NCBI GenBank assembly: GCA_001839685.1
Contig: MLAK01001071.1
Span: forward strand, 1 to 63,297
Direction: 5' to 3'
DNA length: 63,297 nt
Source: Tritrichomonas foetus
Taxonomy: Eukaryota; Parabasalia; Tritrichomonadida; Tritrichomonadidae
Position 1 is the first letter of the stretch; every line of letters starts with the position of its first letter. This document shows, piece by piece, positions 19,838 through 30,000 of this stretch. The translations under genes were made by a program, and so were the position numbers. Under the pieces are notes generated by a model that made no database searches, was not told the origin of the DNA, and saw nothing but the letters and a program-made list of their open reading frames with translations.

Positions 19838-21538
19838 TTATTCTAATGTTTCGTCATATATATCATGGATGACACTAGAAAACTGTTGTGAATAAACCTG
19901 ATCAGATTCTTGTAAGAGTAAATATAAATTATTGATCTTTTCTTGGTAATCGTGATATTTTAGTAAATTTTGAACAGAAGATTTGACCATTTCACAAAAA
20001 CTACAAGTTGCTATAACCGTTTGTTCATATTGACGGAACGACGTTAATAAAGTGTAAAGAAATGAAGTGGCGCATTCAATAAATTCTTTATCATCACTTT
20101 GGAAAGTATAGAATAACACTTTCTGTGATAGTTGATCATAACTATACAATGGATAGTATTTAAGATTATTATTTTTGAGCAAAATTATCAATAATTGAAG
20201 AAAAGACATCCGACTTGCAAAGGGAAGATTATCAAAATCTTGTTCTACTAAAAAATCACATAAATCTTCTTTATATTCATCATCATGAAGTTCATAAACT
20301 AAATAGCTAAGAATTTTAAAAACATCGGTACGAATGATTTCATTTAAGGATGAAACTTTAATGAGTATAGGTATATAATTGATTAATAATGATGGAGGGA
20401 AACTATTTCTCAATAGCATTAAAAAACAAGTAATTCCTGTTTCTGGTGCACAGGATGGGAGTGTTGTTAAAATAAGATTGGATAAGCAAGATATATGCAT
20501 TCGGATATTAAATTGTGACAAGCATATCTTATCATAATGTTTCAGATTCCAAATCATAAAATATGTCAAAATTTTAAGAACTACAACCTCCAATAAGGAA
20601 CATGCCTGTTTGATCAACATATTATTTGAAAGATAATTTAGCATATAAAACTTAGAAAAATGAAAATAAAGGCATTTAATGTACCAAAGGAAATCATTCT
20701 CTTCAATAAAATCGCATTTATTGCATTGTGATACAAATTTTTTATAGCTATTTTCAATTGGAAAAACATCATCTTTGAGTGTAATTCCCATGATAGATGC
20801 ATACACTTCATCTTGCATTGGATTGAATTTTTCAAGAAAGGAGTCATCTTCATTAACCAGTTGAAAGTTTTCTGCAAAAATGAGAAGCGCAAGGGCTGGT
20901 AAACTAATTTCATATAGAGGTAAATCATACTCATAAGAATGGTTTATCTGGGAAATTAAACTGACAGCATATTTCATCATTTCCTGAGGAAAATTTTGCA
21001 TCCACACGCATAAGCATGCAAATACATATTGATCGATAATCATTTTAACAATTTCAGAAGTATTTTCAAAAATTGTTTCATAAATAATTGCATCTTCTGT
21101 GTTTTCAGAAAGATTTTGATCAATGGATTGAAGAATTTCTTCATAAGGAATATCTCCATTAGAAATATCTCCATCAGGAATATCTTGATTTTTTTCTAAA
21201 GTGCATGTGAGATTGTCAGGTGGTCTGGGTGGTGTAATATTTCTTGAAGCATTGGCGGTCATTTTTTTGGATAAAGTTTGACCAAAAGAAATATTATTTT
21301 TCATGGGTATTATTTTGTGTGTTAGAAGCAGTTTGACAATGAGTACTTTTAATTTACCAAAGCTTACTGGAGAAAAATTATTCTTTGATTCTATAAAAAC
21401 TAAAAAAAGATCAATTAATTTTTCGCTTAATTTTTCTGATGGTTCTGGATCTTCCAGGAAATGAAGCCGCATGTTTATTTTTTCTGGAGATATATCATTA
21501 TCTTGGCCGAAGAGAATTGAATGAGGATTTCGATTCAT
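19838..21538 (-). CDS. Unknown helical protein, HEAT-like
   Basis: A 566-residue protein made largely of hydrophobic amphipathic helices, without signal peptide or clear membrane segments. The N-terminal 120 residues are followed by a polar acidic linker (IPDGDISNGDIPYEEI, about 120-135), where two near-identical short DNA repeats occur. After it comes a long all-helical region that looks like an armadillo/HEAT-type solenoid. I do not recognise a family. The codon composition is uniformly AT-rich, unlike the genes with a GC-rich 5' end. It is divergent from the ATPase-nuclease gene at 22.0 kb. Confidence 0.6.
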   Translation of the reverse strand: MNRNPHSILFGQDNDISPEKINMRLHFLEDPEPSEKLSEKLIDLFLVFIESKNNFSPVSFGKLKVLIVKLLLTHKIIPMKNNISFGQTLSKKMTANASRNITPPRPPDNLTCTLEKNQDIPDGDISNGDIPYEEILQSIDQNLSENTEDAIIYETIFENTSEIVKMIIDQYVFACLCVWMQNFPQEMMKYAVSLISQINHSYEYDLPLYEISLPALALLIFAENFQLVNEDDSFLEKFNPMQDEVYASIMGITLKDDVFPIENSYKKFVSQCNKCDFIEENDFLWYIKCLYFHFSKFYMLNYLSNNMLIKQACSLLEVVVLKILTYFMIWNLKHYDKICLSQFNIRMHISCLSNLILTTLPSCAPETGITCFLMLLRNSFPPSLLINYIPILIKVSSLNEIIRTDVFKILSYLVYELHDDEYKEDLCDFLVEQDFDNLPFASRMSFLQLLIILLKNNNLKYYPLYSYDQLSQKVLFYTFQSDDKEFIECATSFLYTLLTSFRQYEQTVIATCSFCEMVKSSVQNLLKYHDYQEKINNLYLLLQESDQVYSQQFSSVIHDIYDETLE

Positions 21539-22001
21539 GTTTTTTGGTAATAGAATATCCTATTAACAAACAAAAAAAACTTGATGTAAAAAATCATGTT
21601 CGAACAGACCTTGTGAATTATTTCCCCAAAAGACCGAATCGATCAAATAATTCCTCAATTACACACTCAAGGATTTACGTCAAAACTACATTTTGGGTCA
21701 GATCGAATTAAAGCTGTTTGATCTTTTCGGATCAAACCTAATGAAGTATTGACAAATCAGCTTTTTGAGGGGAAAAGTGGAATGAGCTACGTCTTTTTTT
21801 TTCAATTGCCTTTACCAAATGTCTTATTCAATTTTTATCTGTTTCTCATCGATTTCCTTCAATTTTTCCACTTTTCCACTTTTTCGTTTTTTTCATTCAA
21901 ACACAAGCCTAGCTAGAATTTGGTAAATTTCAATTGAAATTTTTAGTCAATTTTTGAATATAAACAAAATTTGGTTGATAAAATCAATTGATTTTCACCA
22001 A
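21539..22001. other. Divergent intergenic region
   Basis: About 460 bases between two divergent genes; it must contain both promoters. The word TTTTCACCAAATG spans the preferred ATG at 22002. A similar TTTCACCAAA precedes the 7829 gene. Confidence 0.5.
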
Positions 22002-24977
22002 ATGCTTCTTCGAAGTTTTTTCGACTCCACTCCATATTCTACTGATTACACATTTGAGAAGAATGATTTATTAACTTCTCAAATTGCATATTACGTTAAA
22101 AAAATGGTGAAATTTGTAATTTTGGAGAAAGTCGATTGTAGCAAGCTAGCTGCAGGATTGACACTTGGTGGACTAAGCGAAGAAATTGGTAATAATATTG
22201 CTTATCGTGTATTTCATGATGGATATTCTCTTGATTACAATATGAGAATATTTAATGGTGATGCTCTTCTCCGTTACCAAGAAACAAACAAGCCAACAGA
22301 AATACATATAACCGTTGAATCTCTTGAGAATTTGTGGATTTTGATAATGAAAAATATGGATTTCTATGGAAAAATATGTATTCAAAAGCTGATCAAAATT
22401 TTTAGGAAACTGGAATCATCTTCTAATCCGGTTTTCTTATTTGACCATCACATCCCTCAGAATTATTTACAGAAAATAGTGTCTTATATAGAGTATTCAT
22501 TAAAAATAGCAGGCATCGCCGATATAAATCAAAGGCAAAATAATCAAAATTATGAGAAAACTCAGAGGAGTGATGGAAAAGATAAAGGGACAGATTTCGC
22601 ATTCTTTTTAGAAACAATTTTTGGCTTGATTTTATTTTATCATTATTTTTATGATGACAATAACAATTTTCCTCCAGAAATAAAAGATTCAAAAATGTGT
22701 ACAAGTCTTGAAAATTTCTTTTATTTTATTACCAATAAAAAAAATATAAAAATGGCTTATCCCAAACTCAAAATGCTTGACCCACAACTCGAAATTAATT
22801 TGTACTTGAGGAACATTTATGATCAAGTGGAATATATTCAAAATTTTGATGGTATTACCGATGATCAATTTAATTTTATTAAATTTTTTGCAAATGCTTA
22901 TGAAATAAATAAATTTCAATTAGACTTAAAAATAGAAAGAAATACTTCGAACAAATCAATTGCCTTATATATTTGTAATTCATCAATTTCTCCTAAAGTT
23001 TTTGGAGGTGATAATATGCTGCTGATAAACCCTAATTTAAAATTAATATCAAAAATGAATTTAGAATTGACAAATTTTTACATTCCTCCAAAGAAAGAAA
23101 AACTTTTGAAACAACTTCAAAATCACCGGCAAAAGACTATGTATTTCGTTCATAACCCATTTTTTGTTAAATTTGCAGCAGTTTTATTTAATAAAAATAA
23201 TTATCCATTTGATTTCGAACATATTTGGACGAATGCAATGGAAAGAAATAATTTAATTCATAGAGGTACTATTATTTCGCCTAATGAGCCATCACATTAT
23301 TTAGTTTTACGGTATTATCCAATTTTTTATCATGCTATTCAAAATTATTGTACTATGAAGCCTCAATCTACATATTACTCAATTAAAGGATCACCAGGCA
23401 CAGGAAAATCAACGATGCTATTGTACATTGTTCTACGATGGTTTCAAAAAAGAGATTTGATTAATCATTTTGGCGAAGTAATTGACACAATATTAATTAG
23501 TATGAATCAAGCCAAAATCACTTTCTATTTTAAATTAGATGATAAGGTGTTAAAATTTGGTATATTAAATAATATTGAGTACAATCATCTCTTTGAACCT
23601 GGTTTAACACCAAAATATGAATTTGTAATGTCAGAAGATTGCTCGCAGTTTCTTGCTGAGAATGAAAAAATTTCTCCACTTAATAACAAAATAGATAACA
23701 CACTATTTATTTTTGATGAGTTCCAGCCAAACATTCTGGATAGTATCTACACTGTAATATTGAATTCGATTGGATCATCACATCAAAAAAGAAAAGAAGG
23801 CGAAATCGAAGTATTTACCCCTCTTCCAACACATAATGAAATGATAATGATTGGTAATTTACTTCAAAATGAATTTGCTCGAGATTTATATTTTCAAAAA
23901 CTAAAAGTACTTGGGTCAAATATCAGGCATTGCTTACTTCCATCTAAATATTCTACTATGGAACAAGCCATTCAAACAGCTCTGTCGAATTTAAAACTTA
24001 TAGATTATAGACTTTCAATTGGTAATCCAGATCAATATTTGAAAAAAAATGATGCTTCAAAAATCAATTTAAACACGTATATCTTTCAAACAACATCTTA
24101 CATGCCAAAAGATTCAGAAATGAAATATTATACTCATTATTGTTCAAACAAAGAATTTAATGAAAAATTTTGCAACAATTACACCATATTTCCATCTAAT
24201 CAACTGAAAATACAAATTTTATCAAGAATTGAAGAATATAAATTACTACAAAGAGAATCAGAATTCAGTTCGATTCCAAATGATCCCAAAAACCAACATT
24301 TGAAAAGTTTTGTTTTTGAAAATGATTTTAATTTACTTATGCAAGGAAAAATTCCAGTTACGTTTGAAGTTCGAAAAATATATTATACTTATTATAATGG
24401 CAAGAAACATAAAAATGTGATTCCTGGAAATATGACCATTCAAATGAAGTTGAAGCAAACTGATCCTGAATATAAAGTCCATGTTATTACAAAAATCGAG
24501 CAGTTAAATTCTAGTATATTTGCCAAGAGTGATATTGTTTATTATCAACCTTGTTCATCAACACATGGGTGTTTTGATAGTGCTTTGATCGAAAAAAATG
24601 ATGAAAAAGTGACTGTTACAATGTTTCAAGCTACTGTTAGTAATGAACACTCTTTTAATTTTGAAAAATTTATGGAATTTACTTCAAGAATTTTTGAAAT
24701 CGAAGAAATCCTAAATCAAAATAGTAACTGGACAATTCAATTTTTTGTGTTACTTGATAATGTAGACCAGCTGTTTTCTTTTACGAAGATGAATGGTTAT
24801 AAAGGGTTATCTAATGCTATCTGTTCATTACTTGAAAAAATAAGATTAGCATATCCACTAAATTACCAAGAAAACCTTGTTGATTTTAGTAACAGTTTAG
24901 ACATTCGAATGAATCAAATTTTCTGTGAAATTACTCAAAGAATTAACTTTTTTGTTGCACAAGTTAAAATAACATGA
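22002..24977 (+). CDS. P-loop ATPase with C-terminal PD-(D/E)XK-type nuclease, RHS/Crinkler-like
   Basis: The 991-residue protein has a largely unknown N-terminal region (1-450). A classical Walker A follows, GSPGTGKST (about residues 463-471), and a Walker B, LFIFDEFQ (Asp-Glu at 572-573). Near the C-terminus, YYQPCSSTHGCFDSALIEK (Asp at about 859) and TMFQATVSNEH (Gln 876) match the restriction-endonuclease-like domain of trypanosome retrotransposon hot spot (RHS) proteins and Crinkler effectors. There the pattern is a conserved Asp in a strand followed by Q.T. Such ATPase-nuclease proteins are thought to derive from prokaryotic conflict systems and transposons. In eukaryotes they act as nuclear or secreted effectors or as transposon-linked genes. 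No reverse transcriptase or transposase lies nearby. An earlier ATG at 21954 is possible; I prefer 22002 because it follows a TTTTCACCAA element. Confidence 0.7.
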   Translation: MLLRSFFDSTPYSTDYTFEKNDLLTSQIAYYVKKMVKFVILEKVDCSKLAAGLTLGGLSEEIGNNIAYRVFHDGYSLDYNMRIFNGDALLRYQETNKPTEIHITVESLENLWILIMKNMDFYGKICIQKLIKIFRKLESSSNPVFLFDHHIPQNYLQKIVSYIEYSLKIAGIADINQRQNNQNYEKTQRSDGKDKGTDFAFFLETIFGLILFYHYFYDDNNNFPPEIKDSKMCTSLENFFYFITNKKNIKMAYPKLKMLDPQLEINLYLRNIYDQVEYIQNFDGITDDQFNFIKFFANAYEINKFQLDLKIERNTSNKSIALYICNSSISPKVFGGDNMLLINPNLKLISKMNLELTNFYIPPKKEKLLKQLQNHRQKTMYFVHNPFFVKFAAVLFNKNNYPFDFEHIWTNAMERNNLIHRGTIISPNEPSHYLVLRYYPIFYHAIQNYCTMKPQSTYYSIKGSPGTGKSTMLLYIVLRWFQKRDLINHFGEVIDTILISMNQAKITFYFKLDDKVLKFGILNNIEYNHLFEPGLTPKYEFVMSEDCSQFLAENEKISPLNNKIDNTLFIFDEFQPNILDSIYTVILNSIGSSHQKRKEGEIEVFTPLPTHNEMIMIGNLLQNEFARDLYFQKLKVLGSNIRHCLLPSKYSTMEQAIQTALSNLKLIDYRLSIGNPDQYLKKNDASKINLNTYIFQTTSYMPKDSEMKYYTHYCSNKEFNEKFCNNYTIFPSNQLKIQILSRIEEYKLLQRESEFSSIPNDPKNQHLKSFVFENDFNLLMQGKIPVTFEVRKIYYTYYNGKKHKNVIPGNMTIQMKLKQTDPEYKVHVITKIEQLNSSIFAKSDIVYYQPCSSTHGCFDSALIEKNDEKVTVTMFQATVSNEHSFNFEKFMEFTSRIFEIEEILNQNSNWTIQFFVLLDNVDQLFSFTKMNGYKGLSNAICSLLEKIRLAYPLNYQENLVDFSNSLDIRMNQIFCEITQRINFFVAQVKIT

Positions 24978-25181
24978 TAAAAAAGAATCTCTTGTTAATC
25001 ATTTTTTTTAATGATTATTGTTATTATTAATAAAGAAAGCTCTCATTACTTATTTATTTTATATGCTCGGAATCTGGATCATCCCTAAACGTTAAGATTT
25101 CATTGAAAAAGAGTTCTATGATTTCCATCATATTTGAATTCATGATTGATTTTCATTTTATGATATAATTAGTGAACTATT
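24978..25181. other. Short convergent intergenic region
   Basis: About 200 bases between two convergent genes. No feature recognised. Confidence 0.5.
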
Positions 25182-26138
25182 TCATTTAAAAATTTCCTTC
25201 AATCTTGGAACAATTTCGAATGCATTTTCATGATAAACTTTCTCCCGAACATCTGCTGAAAGTGCACTTGCATTGTCAAGATCATTCGCCAGCTTCTTCA
25301 TCAAATCGAGCGATGTGTATGGACCATCAGAACCGTAGAGAAGGTGTGATGCAGGAACGTCCAAGAGTAGGTCATGAAGCAGTTTTGGAGCCGACATTCC
25401 AGCAACATCATAATACAGATTTCGAATATCTCTCAAAAAATCGCAATTTGGGTTTCCCTTTGCTCGAATCATTCCATTGAAAACTGCCCAACGATCGGAA
25501 AAAGTTGAAACACACGCACCTGCATGTGGAATGATCCATTTGATATCCGAATATTTTCGAATGGTGTCTTGAATAATCAAATAAGCAACTGTTCGAGTTG
25601 TTTCGAAGAAGAATTCCATCGCTGGAATCGGGAAAACATCAGAATTAATATCAGCTGATACTTCAAGGGGTGCTGTTGGATGAATACAAAGTAATGATTT
25701 ATGTTTCTGAAAACTTTCATAAACCGATACAAATTTGGGACTGCCTAAATGGTCACCATTATAATTTGTTGCCAATCCAAATCCATCACATTTCAATGTA
25801 TCTATGCAATATTCAATTTCAGCAAGTGTTTCATCGATATAAGGAAGCGGAAGAATTGCAAAAAATCCAAGTTTGTTTGGATACTGTTGAACAATTTTTG
25901 CCATCTCTTCATTAATTTTCCGAACATATTTGGCCGTCAGATCTCTATCGTCACAGGAAACTGGTGGTGAAGAAATTGAAAGGAATGCAAAAGAGATGTC
26001 CAATTCTTTCATTGCTTGGAGCTGAAAGTCGACTGACCATTCAGGTGTTGGAAATCCATCAGGACGCTCCATTCCTTGGATTTTGAGAAACTCATAATAG
26101 CTTGGTGGAAGACAATGAGCGTGGAAATCGATTTTCAT
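25182..26138 (-). CDS. Amidohydrolase_2-family metal-dependent hydrolase/decarboxylase
   Basis: The 318-residue protein has the fold signature of the ACMSD-related amidohydrolase family. It begins MKIDFHAHCLPP with the metal-binding HxH at residues 6 and 8. Further ligand candidates are the His in LLCIHPTAP, the His in IIPHAGACV and the Asp in LLYGSDGPY. Relatives include 2-amino-3-carboxymuconate-6-semialdehyde decarboxylase, 6-methylsalicylate and gamma-resorcylate decarboxylases; the substrate cannot be told. It looks bacterial in origin, with close spacing of motifs and no extra domains. An upstream ATG at 26177 adds 13 residues, but an Initiator-like TCATT (26145-26149, minus strand) sits between, favouring 26138. 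Confidence 0.88.
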   Translation of the reverse strand: MKIDFHAHCLPPSYYEFLKIQGMERPDGFPTPEWSVDFQLQAMKELDISFAFLSISSPPVSCDDRDLTAKYVRKINEEMAKIVQQYPNKLGFFAILPLPYIDETLAEIEYCIDTLKCDGFGLATNYNGDHLGSPKFVSVYESFQKHKSLLCIHPTAPLEVSADINSDVFPIPAMEFFFETTRTVAYLIIQDTIRKYSDIKWIIPHAGACVSTFSDRWAVFNGMIRAKGNPNCDFLRDIRNLYYDVAGMSAPKLLHDLLLDVPASHLLYGSDGPYTSLDLMKKLANDLDNASALSADVREKVYHENAFEIVPRLKEIFK

Positions 26139-26144
26139 TAATTC

Positions 26145-26149
26145 AATGA
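26145..26149 (-). promoter_or_regulatory. Initiator-like element TCATT deciding the amidohydrolase start
   Basis: On the minus strand TCATT lies 6 bases before the ATG at 26138 and downstream of the earlier ATG at 26177. Confidence 0.45.
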
Positions 26150-26177
26150 ACTCAGATAAGAAATAAATATTATTCAA

Positions 26178-27015
26178 TCATTATCCGGTCATGCTATTCA
26201 ATTATCGTTGTCAAAACTTATCACCTTTTCAATAGCGATCACAATATTTCAGACACAATTTAAAAAAGTCATCATGATTTCTTTTGATGGATTTCCCGAA
26301 ATATTACTATAATTCTATCTTCATTATAAAATAGAGAGAATTTTATAAAAAGTAAATAGTTTTCTTTTCTACTCAGGAACAGATTATTCTCAAAATGGGA
26401 TAAATATCTCTCCCGATAAGTAATGACTGATTTTTCCAAGATATTTGCACAGAAAAGATTCAGACAATTTGAAATAAATTAATCAACAAACAAGATTTTC
26501 TTTGATGATTCTTTCTTGATATTATTTTAAAGCATTATGATCAACTTTCATTCCTTTATCTTTAAATTTCAACAATACATCGAATGATGTTCTCATTTCT
26601 GATGTTCCATCACAACAATGAATCATTAAGTCCCAATAACGATTTATGGGTATTTTTCTATTACTATATTATTGTATTCAATTTTACCTCTTTGTGTCAA
26701 AAGAAACTCTAGAATCAATTTGACAAACATACAGTAAAGGCATTGAGACAAACAAAATCATGTCATCGTTATTTTTCTGTTGATCCATTAACAACTATTG
26801 ATGATTATTTAGGTTTCCTTTAGCCCTAATAAATGATATTGGAAAAAAAAAAAAAAAAATCATTGATGACATTTCAAAATAATGAAATTTATGATTTTAT
26901 TATTATTATTGATGTATTTATTATTACGGTTTATAGTATATACATTTATATGTATGATTCTAAACATGAAGATTAGATTTGGAAAGGTTATGAATTTGAA
27001 AATGAATAAATTAAT
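26178..27015. other. Intergenic spacer
   Basis: About 840 bases of AT-rich DNA between two minus-strand genes, with a run of about 16 A near 26845-26860. A hydrophobic plus-strand frame starting at 26882 overlaps the next gene antisense and is not credible. Confidence 0.6.
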
Positions 27016-30000
27016 TTATTTTTTGGGAACATTTTTTGACCCGAAAAGCATTGCTTTTCTTTTATCATTTTTACTCATTTTCTTATCTTCAGTATTTAAC
27101 CATTCATCAAAGTTTTTATCAGAATCGTGCGCTTTGTTTTTAATTCCAACAACATGTTTTAAAAATTGAGGAATTAAACATAGTCCAACATCTTTTGCAA
27201 TATGCTCTATAAATTTTTCGACTGTTCCTGAAAAATCATGATAAAGAATTTCTGAAAGCTGTCCTTGGAAATTTTTGATTTCACTTATTAGTTTATTACT
27301 TGGATTTTTATATGTGACTTTCATTTGAATTGGATTAACTCTAAAATATCGGAGCATTATTGTTGTACTTCCAGGGTTCTTCATTATTTTCAGTTCAGAT
27401 GATTTTCCTTCTTTTATAATTTGTGTAATTGATTCTTCGATTGGAAATACATCTAATTGATACGTAACATAAGGAATTTGAAAAGGTTTAGATTTAGAAA
27501 TAGTTTGATTTTCTATGTGATTTCTTTTCGTAATTTCATAATTAAAGAATTTTATGAAAATTCTGAAAAATTTCTCTTCAAAGTTTACAATTGTTGGTGA
27601 TAAGTTAATTTCTGCATGTGAAAACACCCACGAACCAGCAACTGATGGACACATTGTCAATTGTATTAAAATAAGTGGTTGAGAACTTGAAGTTGAAATC
27701 TCATTCCACTTGCATAATACATCAGGAAATGACATATCATCAATCAAGTCTCTTATCTTTAAGTCAGTGAAGACTAAACTTGCAGTGTATGATTTATCAC
27801 TCTTGGTATCAATTTTAAGTCTCATATCATTTGATTCTAATTTACATATTGTGTTTTGGTTTTCATCCTTCAATTCAGCCACAAAAAGATTGAATGAAAA
27901 AGAGTTTGAAAAAACAACAACTGATTTGTTGTCGATTTTTTCTATTGGCATATTTTTTCCAGCAGAGAAACATTCACGAAGAACATATAAAACAGATGTA
28001 TAATCAGGTGGAGTTAATAATAAATATATTGATTCTGTTTTTAAAAAGAAGACCCTGGATGCAAAAAAGAGTGTTGTATTATTACTCACCAAATATGAAT
28101 TATCATAATTAATTTTCGATGAATACGAATTAACATAACTTGATAGTTTTTCAACAGTATATATTTGACACAGATTTCCTGTCGATGGATCAGCTTTGAT
28201 TGATAATTTACTATTGTTTATTTCGGTTAATGATATTAAATCTGTATCGATTGACGCAAGAATTAAACGAATACTGTTTACTTTTAGATCTGCTAAGCTG
28301 ACCGAAAATCTGTCATATGTATTTTGATATGTATCGATTATAATTTCTTCTTCAACTTTTTTATTTTGTTTTGATAAAATCCTCTGAATAGCCGATGATG
28401 TTGTTAGAAATTCTATTAAGTATTTTATGATAATTTGATTAAAGTATAATGATATCTCTTTCATTTGTATCTGGCCTTCATTTGTGTCGTCTTTGAGGAG
28501 TCTTATTGGTCTAATGCTTAAGAAGGTTGGTGATTCTTTTTCATTCATTGAACTATATTTCGAAATATCTGTAACATTGATTAAAAATTCTTGAATGCTG
28601 CAATTGTATTTCAGATCATTATAATAAAGCTGTTGATGAAAAACGAAATCAAAAATAAATTTGGCATTGAATAATTGAATATCGATTGATGAACCACGTA
28701 TTTTGTTGTTATCTGTAATTGGGAAATAGTCATATACATGAATTCCAAATAATCTAGTGATGACACTCATTTCGATTTGGAATTTAAGTTGAGAAACATC
28801 ATATATTTCGCTTTGTTGTCGATATGGAACATGATACTTTTTTTTGATTTTATTGTGAATAATATTCTTATCCAGAAAGGAAAGAATTGGCTTCAAAGTC
28901 CATTCTAAGTGTGCAAAATCAAATGTGAGACATGGAATTATATTGCTTTTCTGTGAAAAATCTACAGATATTTTCCCTTCTAATCCAATAGCTCGATATT
29001 TTGAAAATGAATCATAAAAATCATCTTCAAACTTTGAGACATTTGGAAAAATGAAATGTAAACGATGGTCTGATCCTTTAGTTATCCATGAATATTGACT
29101 TTTCACTTCTAACTGAGGCAGTTCTAATAAAGTAGGACCTTCTAATGAGTTTGAAAATCTTTGAACTTTTAATAAATTCGCATTTCCAAAGAATTTTCCT
29201 TCTTCACTTAAAGCATATAAATAATCTAATTGAACAGATATATAATTTTTTGTTTCTCGATATTTTTCAGATGAAGTGAGCCTTAATTCTACATGATCTG
29301 CTTTTACAGAGAACTTACCGCGTAGTTGCGCTCTTAATGCATCCCACCATTCCAGTTTAGGTGAAGGATCAGGAAACGATGGAATGATCATTCCAATAAT
29401 ATCACTTAATTCTTGATAAATTTTGGCATAAGATGACCCATACATCACATAAGCATATTCTATTATTAACAAACCTTTAGAAAATAATTTTACCTGACAG
29501 GGATTTTTCTTAGCTTCGATAGTTTGATCTTCGATATTTAAAACAATGTTTCCAGGAACGAAATTCTTTCCTTCTGCAATAATTGCTGGACCTTCATAGC
29601 TAATGTTTTTGGCCATTATAATTGGATCTACAATATCAAAAGCTTTAACAGAAACCTCTTCAACATTTATAACAAAATTTCCACCAATTAGGAGATCATA
29701 TTGAATATTTGGATAGAATTCTTTCGTAGATGGATCCCAATCATGAATTTTATCGATTTTATGTGTGAAATTTGTACAATCAATGATAACTCTAGGTTTA
29801 AGAAGAATAGCTATGAAAGAATATTTATGTAATGAAGATGATTCTATTGATTTTCTATACTCTTTAAATGTAAGTTTTGCTAGATTACTATGACCAGACT
29901 TAATTACATCTTCGGGAAAATTAATAGATTTGATTTTTTGCTCAAATATTGATTGTCGAATTGCATTATTTAACAAATGAAAAGGAATTACTTGCGTGGC

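Noticed and set aside
26882..27169. A 95-residue hydrophobic plus-strand frame
   Set aside because: It overlaps the BLTP2-like gene antisense and is mostly Leu/Ile from AT-rich DNA.
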